In this document: piece after piece, positions 42,121 to 52,064 of the stretch | Layout: each line of letters begins with the position of its first letter | How positions within the stretch are numbered: the stretch's first letter is position 1 | Assembly (NCBI GenBank): GCA_910587715.1 | Contig: CAJUMV010000006.1 | Span: 41,289 to 105,288 of the forward strand | From: an uncultured Lachnospiraceae bacterium | GTDB lineage: Bacteria; Bacillota; Clostridia; Lachnospirales; Lachnospiraceae | Reading direction: 5' to 3' | Length of the DNA: 64,000 nt | The notes under the pieces: model-generated | Databases searched by the model: none | What the model was told of the DNA's origin: nothing | Seen by the model: the letters and a program-made list of their open reading frames with translations, nothing else | Program-made: the position numbers and the translations under genes

Positions 42121-44475
42121 ATGGACATTATTTTACAATTAAAAGAAGAATTGCAGGTAGAAAAATGGCAGGTGGAAGCGGCGGTTTCCCTGATTGACGA
42201 AGGGAACACGATTCCCTTTATCGCCCGCTACCGGAAGGAGATGACGGGTTCTTTAAACGACGAGGTTTTAAGGAATCTGTACGAGAGGCTTACCTATCTG
42301 CGCAATCTGGAGGAGAAGAAGGCGCAGGTCCTTAACAGCATCGAGGAGCAGGGGAAGCTGACCGACGAGCTGAAAGCACGGATTGAGGCGGCGCAGACTA
42401 TGGTGGTGGTGGAGGATTTATACCGCCCTTACCGCCCGAAGAGAAAGACCCGCGCGGGCGTCGCGAAGGAGAAAGGCTTGGAGCCGCTTGCCGCGTTTAT
42501 TCTGGCACAGGAGACGACAGCCCCGATTGGGGAAGAAGCGGCGAAGTATATCCATGAGGACGAGGATGAGGCGAAAGCCGTGAAGACGGCGGAGGAAGCG
42601 CTGCAGGGGGCGAAGGATATTATCGCGGAGCAGATTTCCGACGAGGCGGATTACCGCATCTACATCCGCGACGTTACCATGAAGGAAGGAAAGCTCGTAA
42701 CTGCCGCCAAGGATGAAAAGGCGGAGAGTGTTTACGAGATGTATTATCAGTATGAAGAGCCTGTAAGCAAGGTGGCGGGGCATCGGGTTCTTGCCATCAA
42801 CAGGGGTGAGAATGAAAAGTTCCTGACGGTGAAAATCGAAGCGCCCGAAGAGCGGATTCTGCAGTTTTTGCGCACGAAAACCATAATAAATGACAATCAT
42901 GTCACATCTCCGATTCTGGAGGAAGTCATCGCTGACAGTTATGACCGGCTGATTGCTCCGGCTATTGAGAGGGAAATTCGGGGCGACCTCACCGAAAAGG
43001 CGGAGGACGGCGCGATTTCCGTATTCGGCAAAAATCTGGAGCAGCTTTTGCTGCAGCCGCCCATCAAGGGTAAGGTGGTGCTCGGCTGGGACCCGGCTTT
43101 CCGCACGGGCTGCAAGCTGGCGGTGGTGGACGAGACGGGCAAGGTGCTCGACACGAAGGTAATCTATCCTACGGCTCCCCAGAATAAGGTGGAGCAGGCA
43201 AAAGCTGAGCTGAAAAAGCTGATTAAAAAATATAACGTTTCCCTGATTTCCGTGGGAAACGGTACGGCGTCCCGCGAATCCGAGCAGGTGATTGTGGAGC
43301 TGATTAAGGAGCTGGACGTGCCGGTGCAGTATGTGATCGTGAACGAAGCGGGCGCATCCGTTTACTCTGCAAGCAAGCTCGCCACGGAGGAGTTTCCGGA
43401 GTTTGACGTGGGACAAAGGAGCGCGGCTTCCATTGCCAGGAGACTGCAGGATCCGCTGGCGGAGCTTGTAAAGATTGACCCGAAATCCATCGGCGTCGGG
43501 CAGTACCAGCACGACATGAACCAGAAAAAGCTGAGCGAAGCGCTCGGCGGCGTGGTGGAGGACAGCGTGAACCGGGTCGGCGTGGATTTGAATACCGCTT
43601 CCGCATCCCTGCTCGAGTATGTCTCCGGCGTGACTAAAGTAATCGCCAGAAATATTGTGGATTACCGGGAGGCAAACGGACGCTTTACAAATAGAAAACA
43701 GCTTCTCAAGGTGGCGAAGCTGGGACCGAAGGCATTTGAGCAGTGCGCGGGCTTTATGCGGATTGCGGACGGCGATAACCCGTTAGACGCCACTAGCGTG
43801 CATCCGGAATCCTACGAGGCAGCGGAAAAGCTGATGGAAAAGCTGGGGCTTACGATGGAGGATGTGAAGGTAGCCCAGAAGAAGGCGGCAGTGAAGAAAC
43901 CGGTTCCCGTGAAGGAGAAGAAGCCCCGCCCGAAAAAGCCTGTGATACGAAACACCGACACGGCTATGGGGAAAGCACTGGCGGCGGCTTTAGGCGGTAT
44001 GGCGCTGGATGAGGAAACAAGTGACACGAATGTCACAAATTCCGCTTCCGGCGGATCCGGTCAGACTATAGTGAGCAATCTGGCAAAGAGAGTCAAGGAC
44101 AAGAAAAAGCTGGCGGAGGAGCTGGGTATCGGAGAAATTACGCTGGTGGATATCCTGACGGAGCTGGAAAAACCGGCGCGCGACCCGAGAGACGACATGC
44201 CCGCGCCGATCCTTCGCAGCGACGTGCTGGACATGAAGGACTTAAAGCCAGGCATGATTTTGAAGGGGACAGTCAGAAACGTGATTGACTTCGGCGTTTT
44301 CGTGGATATCGGCGTGCATCAGGACGGTCTGGTGCATATCTCGCAGATTACGGACCGCTACATCAAACACCCGCTGGAAGCGGTGAGTGTGGGTGACATC
44401 GTGGATGTGCAGGTGCTCACGGTGGACGTGCCGAAGAAAAGAATAGGACTTACCATGAAGATCAAAAGACAGTAG
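42121..44475 (+). CDS. tex: Tex-family RNA-binding transcription accessory protein
   Basis: A 784-residue protein with the Tex layout: N-terminal helical region, YqgF-like RNase-H-fold core (LGWDPAFRTGCKLAVVD), helix-hairpin-helix units (TASASLLEYVSGVTKVIARN), and a C-terminal S1 domain from about 710 (GMILKGTVRNVIDFGVFVD). It binds RNA and is linked to transcript fidelity or pausing. Compared with a usual length of about 720 it has an extra Lys/Pro-rich, then acidic, insert around residues 580-650. A TATAAT at 42050 may serve as -10, but no good -35 was found. Confidence 0.95.
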   Translation: MDIILQLKEELQVEKWQVEAAVSLIDEGNTIPFIARYRKEMTGSLNDEVLRNLYERLTYLRNLEEKKAQVLNSIEEQGKLTDELKARIEAAQTMVVVEDLYRPYRPKRKTRAGVAKEKGLEPLAAFILAQETTAPIGEEAAKYIHEDEDEAKAVKTAEEALQGAKDIIAEQISDEADYRIYIRDVTMKEGKLVTAAKDEKAESVYEMYYQYEEPVSKVAGHRVLAINRGENEKFLTVKIEAPEERILQFLRTKTIINDNHVTSPILEEVIADSYDRLIAPAIEREIRGDLTEKAEDGAISVFGKNLEQLLLQPPIKGKVVLGWDPAFRTGCKLAVVDETGKVLDTKVIYPTAPQNKVEQAKAELKKLIKKYNVSLISVGNGTASRESEQVIVELIKELDVPVQYVIVNEAGASVYSASKLATEEFPEFDVGQRSAASIARRLQDPLAELVKIDPKSIGVGQYQHDMNQKKLSEALGGVVEDSVNRVGVDLNTASASLLEYVSGVTKVIARNIVDYREANGRFTNRKQLLKVAKLGPKAFEQCAGFMRIADGDNPLDATSVHPESYEAAEKLMEKLGLTMEDVKVAQKKAAVKKPVPVKEKKPRPKKPVIRNTDTAMGKALAAALGGMALDEETSDTNVTNSASGGSGQTIVSNLAKRVKDKKKLAEELGIGEITLVDILTELEKPARDPRDDMPAPILRSDVLDMKDLKPGMILKGTVRNVIDFGVFVDIGVHQDGLVHISQITDRYIKHPLEAVSVGDIVDVQVLTVDVPKKRIGLTMKIKRQ

Positions 44476-44490
44476 AAAAGGAGTTTTGCC

Positions 44491-45408
44491 ATGTTTAAGT
44501 ACATTGTGAAGAGAATTTTGCTGGCGGTCGTGACGATTTGGGCGGTTGCCACACTTACCTTCTTCCTGATGAACCTGGTGCCGGGCGGTCCGTTTTTGTC
44601 GGAGAAGGCAATCAGCCCCCAGGCGCAGGCAGCGCTGGAGGCGAAGTACGGACTGGATAAACCCATGTCCCAGCGCTACCTGAATTATATGACGGGGGCG
44701 CTTCACGGGGATTTCGGTGACAGTCTGAAACAGAGAGGACGTACCGTGATGTCCATTATCTCCATGAAATTTCCCGTGTCCGCAAGAGTCGGTGGGATAT
44801 CCGTGCTGGTAGCGCTGATTCTGGGCATCCCGCTCGGCAGTATCGCCGCTTTGAAGCGGGGGAAACCGGCGGACAGCGTGATCAGCGTGATTGCCACCTG
44901 CGGTATTGCGGTGCCCAGTTTCGTAATCTGTACGGTGCTCATGTATTTCCTTGGTGTGAAGCTGGGACTTCTGCCTACCATGGGCTTAGAGAGTGCGAAG
45001 CACTATGTGATGCCGGTGATTGCCCTTTCTTTCTATCCCACGGCGTACATTATGCGTCTGATGCGTTCCTCCATGCTGGACGTGCTTGGACAGGATTACA
45101 TGCGCACGGCGAGGGCCAAAGGACTGGCGGGCGGAAAAATTCTTTTTAAGCACGCGCTTAGAAACGCGATTCTGCCGGTCGTTACCTATGTCGGACCGAT
45201 GCTTGCTTACACCATTACGGGCAGCTTCGTGGTGGAGAAGATTTTTGTTATTCCGGGGCTTGGCGGCGAATTCATCAAAGCCATCAACGGGCGTGATTAC
45301 ACGCTGATTATGGGTACGACGATTTTCCTTGCAACGCTGGTTATCGTGATGAATGTAGTGGTAGATATTGTTTACAAACTGGTTGACCCGAGAATCAAAC
45401 TTAAATGA
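44491..45408 (+). CDS. oppB: Oligopeptide ABC transporter permease OppB
   Basis: A 305-residue inner-membrane permease with six hydrophobic segments and the BPD_transp_1 EAA loop (DYMRTARAKGLAGGKILFKHALRNAILPV). The start MFKYIVKRILLAVVTIWAVATLTFFLMNLVPGGPF is typical of OppB/DppB. AAAGGAG precedes the ATG. It opens a five-gene oppBCDFA operon 15 bases after tex, so readthrough from tex is possible. Confidence 0.94.
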   Translation: MFKYIVKRILLAVVTIWAVATLTFFLMNLVPGGPFLSEKAISPQAQAALEAKYGLDKPMSQRYLNYMTGALHGDFGDSLKQRGRTVMSIISMKFPVSARVGGISVLVALILGIPLGSIAALKRGKPADSVISVIATCGIAVPSFVICTVLMYFLGVKLGLLPTMGLESAKHYVMPVIALSFYPTAYIMRLMRSSMLDVLGQDYMRTARAKGLAGGKILFKHALRNAILPVVTYVGPMLAYTITGSFVVEKIFVIPGLGGEFIKAINGRDYTLIMGTTIFLATLVIVMNVVVDIVYKLVDPRIKLK

Positions 45409-45449
45409 CGCACGCAAACTGAATTTACAGAGAAAGGCATGATATTACA

Positions 45450-46496
45450 ATGAAAGAGAATCCTTTAAGTTTTCATTTAAAACTCAAGCCGGAAGATTTC
45501 CTGCCGGCTACGGAGGAAGAGAAACAGAGTCAGGTCATCATGCGCGAGAGCGTGGGCTTCTGGAAGGACGGGATGCGCCGCCTGCGGAAAAATAAGGTGG
45601 CGATGGTCTCCTTGTTTGTGATTATTGTGGTAATGATTTTTTCCTTTATCGTTCCCGGCTTTTATCCTTACAGCTACAAGGAGCAGATTAAGGGGGCGAA
45701 CAGCTTAAGACCCATGCAGTATTCGGCGGAGGAACAGGCGCGGATTGACGCGGGAGAAAAGGTTTTCCCCCATATTTTCGGCACGGACAAGATGGGACGT
45801 GACTACGCCATCCGCGTGATGATGGGAAGCCGCATTTCCCTGCTTGTGGGACTCGTCGCGACGTGCATTATCCTGGTTATCGGTTCCGCTTACGGTTCCA
45901 TTGCCGCATTCTTCGGCGGCTGGGTGGATCTGGTGATGATGCGTATTGCGGACATCATTTATACCATTCCCGATATTCTGCTGATCGTGCTGTTATCCTT
46001 TGCTTTGAAGGAACCTTTGCGCAAGCTTGCTACCGTGCCGGGTTTTCACTGGCTCAACATTGTGGGTGAGAATTTGGTCAGCATCTTCTTGGTGTTCGCC
46101 CTGCTCTACTGGGTGGGTATGGCGAGAATGGTCAGGAGTCAGGTGCTGATGTTAAAAGAGAGCGAGTATGTCACGGCGGCACGGGCTTTGGGCGTCGGCA
46201 ACGGCAGAATCATTAAAAAGCACTTGCTGACCAACTGTATCGGAACGCTGATCGTGACGACGACGCTGCAGATTCCGTCCTCCATTTTTACGGAGAGTTT
46301 CTTGAGTTTCTTAGGTATGGGCGTGGCGGTGCCGCTGCCTTCCCTAGGAAGTCTGGCAAGCGACGCGTTAAACGGCATTAACACCTATCCGTACCTGCTG
46401 TTTATCCCGGCGCTGCTGATTAGTCTGATTATCTTAAGCTTTAACCTGTTTGGCGACGGGCTTAGAGACGCTTTTGACCCGAAGCTGAAAAACTAA
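45450..46496 (+). CDS. oppC: Oligopeptide ABC transporter permease OppC
   Basis: A 348-residue permease. It has a cytoplasmic N-terminal extension of about 60 residues before the first helix (VAMVSLFVIIVVMIFSFIV), as in OppC, and a FGTDKMGRD segment followed by the EAA loop (SEYVTAARALGVGNGRIIKKHLLTN). It pairs with OppB to form the channel for peptides. It is 41 bases after oppB and 17 before oppD. Confidence 0.94.
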   Translation: MKENPLSFHLKLKPEDFLPATEEEKQSQVIMRESVGFWKDGMRRLRKNKVAMVSLFVIIVVMIFSFIVPGFYPYSYKEQIKGANSLRPMQYSAEEQARIDAGEKVFPHIFGTDKMGRDYAIRVMMGSRISLLVGLVATCIILVIGSAYGSIAAFFGGWVDLVMMRIADIIYTIPDILLIVLLSFALKEPLRKLATVPGFHWLNIVGENLVSIFLVFALLYWVGMARMVRSQVLMLKESEYVTAARALGVGNGRIIKKHLLTNCIGTLIVTTTLQIPSSIFTESFLSFLGMGVAVPLPSLGSLASDALNGINTYPYLLFIPALLISLIILSFNLFGDGLRDAFDPKLKN

Positions 46497-46513
46497 AAGG
46501 AGGAGGAGAGAAA

Positions 46514-47507
<994 letters not shown>

Positions 47508-47515
<8 letters not shown>

Positions 47516-48497
47516 GCATTTGATTGAGGTGGAGCATCTGCGCCAGTATTTTCCGGCGGGAGGCTTCGGGAAAAATAAGAAATTTGTCAGAGCGGTGGAC
47601 GACGTCTCTTTCTTTGTGGAAAAAGGGGAGACGCTGGGGCTAGTTGGTGAGTCCGGCTGCGGCAAGACCACCACGGGGCGTACGATGCTGCGGCTCTACG
47701 AGCCTACGGGCGGGAAATTCACCTTTGACGGGGATGTGATTTTCGATGTGGAGAACAAGCAGTACGCGAACATGCTCCCTTACAGAAAGCGGATGCAGAT
47801 TGTGTTTCAGGACCCTTACGCAAGCCTTGACCCCCGTATGACGGTGGGCGATATCGTAGGGGAAGCCATCGACGTGCACAAGCTGGCGGAAAGTAAGCAG
47901 GATCGCTACGACCAGATTATACACATACTGGAGCGGGTGGGCTTAAACTCCGAGCACGCGAACCGTTATCCCCATGAGTTTTCCGGCGGACAGAGACAGC
48001 GTGTCGGTATCGCGAGAGCTTTGGCGGTGCATCCCGAGTTCATTGTCTGCGATGAGCCGATCTCGGCGCTGGATGTGTCGATTCAGGCGCAGGTCATCAA
48101 TATGTTTGAGGATTTGCAGGAGCAGATGGGGCTGACCTATCTGTTCATCGCCCATGATTTGTCAGCGGTGAAACATATTTCCAACCGCATCGGCGTGATG
48201 TATCTGGGCAGGATGGTGGAGCTTTCGGACAGCTACACGCTGGTGGACCGTCCTTTGCATCCTTACACAAAGAGCCTGATTTCCGCGATTCCCATCGCGG
48301 ACCCCAAACAGGCGAGGGAGAGCCAGCGTATCGTGCTGGAGGGAGACGTGCCCAGCCCCTTAAATCCGCCGTCCGGATGTACGTTCCGCACCCGCTGTCC
48401 TTATGCGGACGAGAGGTGTGCGGCGGAGGTTCCGGAGTGGAAAGAAGTGGAAAACGGTCATTTTTGCGCGTGCCACCATATTGACAAGTGCAATTAG
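47508..48497 (+). CDS. oppF: Oligopeptide ABC transporter ATPase OppF
   Basis: A 329-residue ATPase with Walker A GESGCGKT at 47-54, signature FSGGQRQRVG, Walker B FIVCDEPISALD and the C-terminal GCTFRTRCPYADERC cysteine motif. It heterodimerises with OppD. The ATG overlaps the end of oppD; AAAGGAG lies upstream. The binding-protein gene follows after 54 bases. Confidence 0.95.
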
Positions 48498-48551
48498 ATG
48501 TGGTAAACATGGTAGTTGGAAAAATAAATTAATGAAAGAGGAGGAACGATT

Positions 48552-50279
48552 ATGAAAAAGAAAGTAATCGCGCTGATGCTGGCGGCGGCTATGGTTGTCA
48601 GTGTGACAGCCTGCGGCGGCGGTTCGGACACGACCACCCCGGCTGCGGATTCCGGCGATGCGGCGGCAGAAACCACAGAGGGGGGGGAGGCTCCCGCAGA
48701 TGACACTGGTGCTGCTGATGATAGCGCTGCACCCGCGGCATCCGGCGAAGGGAAGATCTTGTCCGTACAGATCGGACCCAACCCTGAGACCATCGACCCG
48801 GCGTTAAACAGCGCAGTGGATGGCGGTAACATGATTTTACACACCTTCGAGTGCCTTTTGACGGTGGCTGAGGATGGAACACTGGCTCCCGGTCAGGCGG
48901 AAAGCTGGGAGACTTCCGAGGACGGTTTGACATGGACCTTCCATTTAAGAGACGGTCTGAAATGGTCCGACGGTTCTGCTCTCACGGCAAACGATTTTGT
49001 ATACAGCTGGCGCAGAGTCTGCGACCCCATGGTAGCAGCTCCTTATGCGGAGACGGTTCTCGGCATGGTAGAAGGATTTAACGATGCGATTGGCGGCAAT
49101 CTGGAAGCTCTCGGCGTGGAGGCGCCTGATGATACCACTTTTGTGGTGCATCTTTCTCAGCCCTGCTCTTACTTCGGCTCTCTGGCAGCGTTCGCTACCC
49201 TGAGCCCGGTACAGCAGGCGACCATCGACGCGAACGGCGACGGCTGGGCAGTAAATGCTGACACCTATATCACCAACGGCTGCTTCTACATTTCCGAGTG
49301 GGTGCCCGGTTCTTATATTATGTGCACAAAGAACCCGAACTACTGGAATGCGGATGCGATTAAGTTAGACGGCATTAAGTTCAATCTGATCGAGGATCCC
49401 AACGCTTCCTACAGCGCATACCAGACCGGCGAAGTGCTCTTTATCAAAGATGTGCCTACTGAGGAGATTCCTTCCTTAGAGGGCAACGAGGAGTTCCATG
49501 TGGATCCGATTATCGGTACCTACTATCTGAGCCTGAACACCCAGAGAGAGCCCTTCACGGATGCGAGAGTGCGTAAGGCATTAAGCCTTGCCATCGACCG
49601 CGAGTATGTGGCAAACACACTGATGCAGGGAACTTACTCCCCCGCAAGCAACTTCATGGGTCCCGGCTGGATTGATACGGACGGCAAGGAGTTCATGGAC
49701 AACGCAAACGGCGGCAAGCCTTATATCGACACGACCACTCACGAAGCAAACGTGGAGGAAGCGAAGCAGCTTCTGGCTGACGCAGGTTATCCGGACGGCG
49801 CAGGTCTCCCGGCGATCACCTACTCCACCAACGATGCAGGCTACCACAAGGTAGTGGCTGAGTATCTGCAGCAGGCATGGGCGGAGATTGGCGTTGAGCT
49901 GCAGGTAGATATCGTAGAGTGGGCAAGCTTCACTCCCATGAGACGTAACGGCGACTACGACGCTTCCCGTAACGGCTGGGTAGGCGATTACAGCGATCCT
50001 TCCAACATGCTGGATCTGCTTTACTCTTCTAACGGTAACAACGACGGTAAGTTCAACAACGCGGATTACGACGCAGCTATGGATATTTCCAGAACCACGC
50101 TGGATGCGGCGGAGCGTTCCGAAGCACTCCACAAGGCGGAGGATATCCTGATGGAAGAGGCGGCATGTGTTCCCGTGGCTTACTACAATGACTTCTGGTT
50201 ACAGAGCACCAAGATCCAGAATATGTGGCATTCCGCATACGGCTACTGGTACTTCATGTACGCGGATATTGCTGAATAA
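48552..50279 (+). CDS. oppA: Oligopeptide-binding lipoprotein OppA
   Basis: A 575-residue solute-binding lipoprotein of the SBP_bac_5 family. The signal peptide ends in the lipobox-like VTAC with lipidation at Cys21, followed by a Gly/Thr/Asp-rich linker of about 45 residues. The binding domain begins near IDPALNSAVDGGNM and carries DGLTWTFHLRDGLKWSDG and VRKALSLAIDREYV. It sits outside the membrane and hands peptides to OppBC. A strong terminator follows the stop. Confidence 0.94.
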   Translation: MKKKVIALMLAAAMVVSVTACGGGSDTTTPAADSGDAAAETTEGGEAPADDTGAADDSAAPAASGEGKILSVQIGPNPETIDPALNSAVDGGNMILHTFECLLTVAEDGTLAPGQAESWETSEDGLTWTFHLRDGLKWSDGSALTANDFVYSWRRVCDPMVAAPYAETVLGMVEGFNDAIGGNLEALGVEAPDDTTFVVHLSQPCSYFGSLAAFATLSPVQQATIDANGDGWAVNADTYITNGCFYISEWVPGSYIMCTKNPNYWNADAIKLDGIKFNLIEDPNASYSAYQTGEVLFIKDVPTEEIPSLEGNEEFHVDPIIGTYYLSLNTQREPFTDARVRKALSLAIDREYVANTLMQGTYSPASNFMGPGWIDTDGKEFMDNANGGKPYIDTTTHEANVEEAKQLLADAGYPDGAGLPAITYSTNDAGYHKVVAEYLQQAWAEIGVELQVDIVEWASFTPMRRNGDYDASRNGWVGDYSDPSNMLDLLYSSNGNNDGKFNNADYDAAMDISRTTLDAAERSEALHKAEDILMEEAACVPVAYYNDFWLQSTKIQNMWHSAYGYWYFMYADIAE

Positions 50280-50291
50280 CAAATAATAAAT

Positions 50292-50340
50292 AAAGGAGTA
50301 AAGCCCTGTGTATTTTTGAGGGACTTTACTCCTTTTTGTT
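50292..50340 (+). terminator. Rho-independent terminator of the opp operon
   Basis: Twelve perfect base pairs AAAGGAGTAAAG with CTTTACTCCTTT, extended by CCCT/AGGG past one bulge, followed by TTTGTTTTT. Confidence 0.85.
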
Positions 50341-50430
50341 TTTCCATACAAACGTGATAGACTTTACGGTATGGCTATGATATACTTGCGTTATAACAGT
50401 ACAAACCACAGAAAGAAAGCAGGTGACAGT

Positions 50431-50583
50431 ATGACAGATAAACAATTACGATACATTAACAGATTAACGGTTTTTGTCAGAAAGCTGTTAAAGCTTGTGC
50501 CGCAGGAGAAAAGAGAAGAGCTTGAGAATGAATTTGACAGCATTCTCTTAGAAGTTACGGAATCTAATGAAAAGAGGGATTAG
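50431..50583 (+). CDS. Small 50-residue protein
   Basis: ATG 50431 is preceded by AGCAGGTGA at 6-9 bases. The product is charged and helical (KQLRYINRLTVFVRKLLKLV followed by an acidic second helix), with no cysteines and no membrane helix. It lies between the opp terminator and the FMN riboswitch, so it is a single-gene unit. Homology is unknown; a small helical hairpin regulatory or stress protein is conceivable. Confidence 0.55.
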   Translation: MTDKQLRYINRLTVFVRKLLKLVPQEKREELENEFDSILLEVTESNEKRD

Positions 50584-50606
50584 AAAATCAAAGAGTAAAA
50601 TGCAGC

Positions 50607-50635
50607 TTGCTTTTCGTGCATTTCCATGGTATTCT
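50607..50635 (+). promoter_or_regulatory. Possible promoter of the riboswitch-ribU unit
   Basis: TTGCTT (50607-50612), 17-base spacer, TATTCT (50630-50635), about 30 bases before the aptamer. Confidence 0.42.
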
Positions 50636-50665
50636 ATAACACGTAAACAAAATTAAGAGAAAAGT

Positions 50666-50803
50666 TCTTCGGGGCAGGGTGCGATTCCCTACCGGCGGTG
50701 ACAGTCCGCGACCCGTTGCTCTCCAAGCGTTTACCCGCGCGAGGACAGGACGGCTGATTTGGTGAAATTCCAAGACCGACAGTATAGTCTGGATGAGAGA
50801 AGA
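50666..50803 (+). ncRNA. FMN riboswitch (RFN element)
   Basis: The RFN signature is present in order: CTTCGGGGCAGGGTG, TTCCCTACCGGCGGTGACAG, TCCGCGAC, GGTGAAATTCCAAGACCGAC and AGTCTGGATGAGAGAAGA. The closing helix P1 pairs TCTTC (50666) with GAAGA (50799). It senses flavin mononucleotide and precedes ribU, as in many Firmicutes. Confidence 0.96.
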
Positions 50804-50885
50804 CAGATAAGGTGACATGCGTGTCATGCTTATTGTACAGGAACCTATGCTGCGTCAGCGGTACAGCGTCCACTTAACGAGTATT

Positions 50886-50917
50886 ACCCCCGGAGTTTCG
50901 ACTTCGGGGGTTCTTTA
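50886..50917 (+). terminator. Intrinsic terminator of the FMN riboswitch
   Basis: Stem CCCCCGGAGT with ACTTCGGGGG around a TTCG loop, followed by a weak T run TTCTTT. It would form when FMN is bound and stop transcription before ribU. Confidence 0.78.
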
Positions 50918-50973
50918 CGTTTAGCGGGCGGAGTCAGAAGAACTTTCCCCTGAAAAAAAGGAGGAAAAGAAAA

Positions 50974-51753
50974 ATGGGTAACGGATTATTACAGAGTATT
51001 GCGGACAATGTGATTTTTGTGCTTGTCTGCGTGGGCGTGGCGGCGGCGCTGTTTTTGATCGCTTACGGCACGGAGAAGACAGTGCAGAAGAAAAACGGGG
51101 TGACGGAGCGCATCCTCACTACCAGAAAGATTACCATGATCGGGCTGTTTTCGGCGCTGGCGGTGATTCTGCACATGCTGGACTTTCCGGTTCCGTTTCT
51201 GGCGCCCGGATTCTATCAGCTGGATTTTTCGGAGATTCCCGCGCTGGTGGGAGCCTTTGCGTTCGGTCCGGTGGCGGGCGTGATGATCGAGTTTTGCAAG
51301 ATTCTCTTAAAGCTTGTGATTAAGGGCACCAGCACAGCCTTTGTGGGCGACCTGGCAAACTTTGTGATCGGCTGCAGTCTGGTTCTGCCGGCGTCGATCC
51401 TGTACATGTTTAAGAAAACGAAGAAGAGAGCCGTAGCGGCATGTGTGGCGGGCTCTGTTATTATGACGGTGTTCGGTTCGGCGTTTAATGGCGTTTATCT
51501 GCTGCCGGCATTTTCTAAGCTGTTCGGGATGCCGTTGGAGGCAATTATCGCGGCGGGCGCGGAGATTAACGGCAATATCCACAACATAACGAGTTTCGTG
51601 ATCTTTGCGGTAGCGCCCATGAATATCGTAAAGAGCGTGGCGGCATCGGGCGTTACGATGCTGATTTACAAGCCGTTAAGTCCGATTTTGAAAAATGCCG
51701 ATCCGGTGATGGAGAGGCGCGCGGGTGAGATTTCCAATTCGGGAAACGCATGA
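50974..51753 (+). CDS. ribU: Riboflavin ECF transporter S component RibU
   Basis: A 259-residue integral membrane protein with about six hydrophobic segments. ECF S-component features are the MIGLFSALAVILHML helix, the LDFSEIPALVGAFAFGPVAGV substrate-side helix and a GTSTAFVGDLANFVIGCSL segment. The FMN riboswitch upstream identifies the substrate as riboflavin or a flavin. It works with a shared EcfAA'T energising module, not in this window. AAGGAGG precedes the ATG. Confidence 0.93.
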   Translation: MGNGLLQSIADNVIFVLVCVGVAAALFLIAYGTEKTVQKKNGVTERILTTRKITMIGLFSALAVILHMLDFPVPFLAPGFYQLDFSEIPALVGAFAFGPVAGVMIEFCKILLKLVIKGTSTAFVGDLANFVIGCSLVLPASILYMFKKTKKRAVAACVAGSVIMTVFGSAFNGVYLLPAFSKLFGMPLEAIIAAGAEINGNIHNITSFVIFAVAPMNIVKSVAASGVTMLIYKPLSPILKNADPVMERRAGEISNSGNA

Positions 51754-51794
51754 TAACGTATGTGAAAAGGGGTTAACAGAATAGGGACAATGCG

Positions 51795-51835
51795 AAAATA
51801 CTACTTTTCCGCGGAAAAGTAGTATTTTCTTTTTT
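51795..51835 (+). terminator. Perfect 34-base palindrome terminator after ribU
   Basis: AAAATACTACTTTTCC and GGAAAAGTAGTATTTT are perfectly complementary around a central CCGCGG, followed by CTTTTTTG. It ends the ribU transcript. Confidence 0.88.
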
Positions 51836-51878
51836 GTAAGGTTCCTGTAAGATTTTTGTAAGATTCATAGTCTAAAAT
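51835..51878 (+). promoter_or_regulatory. 11-nt-phased TGTAAG direct repeats with a -10
   Basis: TGTAAG occurs at 51835, 51846 and 51857, exactly 11 bases apart, and TAAAAT at 51873-51878 could be the -10. The last copies lie near the expected -35, a layout typical of OmpR/PhoB-family response regulators at activated promoters. It lies 187 bases before the MacB-like operon. Confidence 0.55.
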
Positions 51879-51901
51879 AGAGTGAGATGATGGCGGGGGA
51901 T

Positions 51902-51941
51902 TTTAAGAATGATTTAAGATTTTGGTGTGCTTCTTTTAAGA
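51902..51941 (+). promoter_or_regulatory. Second set of phased TTTAAGA repeats
   Basis: TTTAAGA is found at 51902, 51913 and 51935, spaced 11 and 22 bases. No known protein site was matched. Bases 51960-52064 hold no further feature I can support, apart from the ribosome site of the next gene. Confidence 0.42.
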
Positions 51942-52064
51942 AAACACTGCTAAGATAAAAAATGTATAAAAATTGAATCAAAAAGAGGATCTGTTTCGTT
52001 ATAACAAAGAGATACCTGTACAGTTTAGCATATACATAATAAGGAAGGAAAGGAACGTAGTATC

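Noticed and set aside
42418..43512. Minus-strand frame opposite tex (364 codons)
   Set aside because: Complete overlap with conserved tex domains and no recognisable domain.
50588..50873. Minus-strand small frames over the riboswitch
   Set aside because: They arise from the structured FMN aptamer and have no ribosome site.
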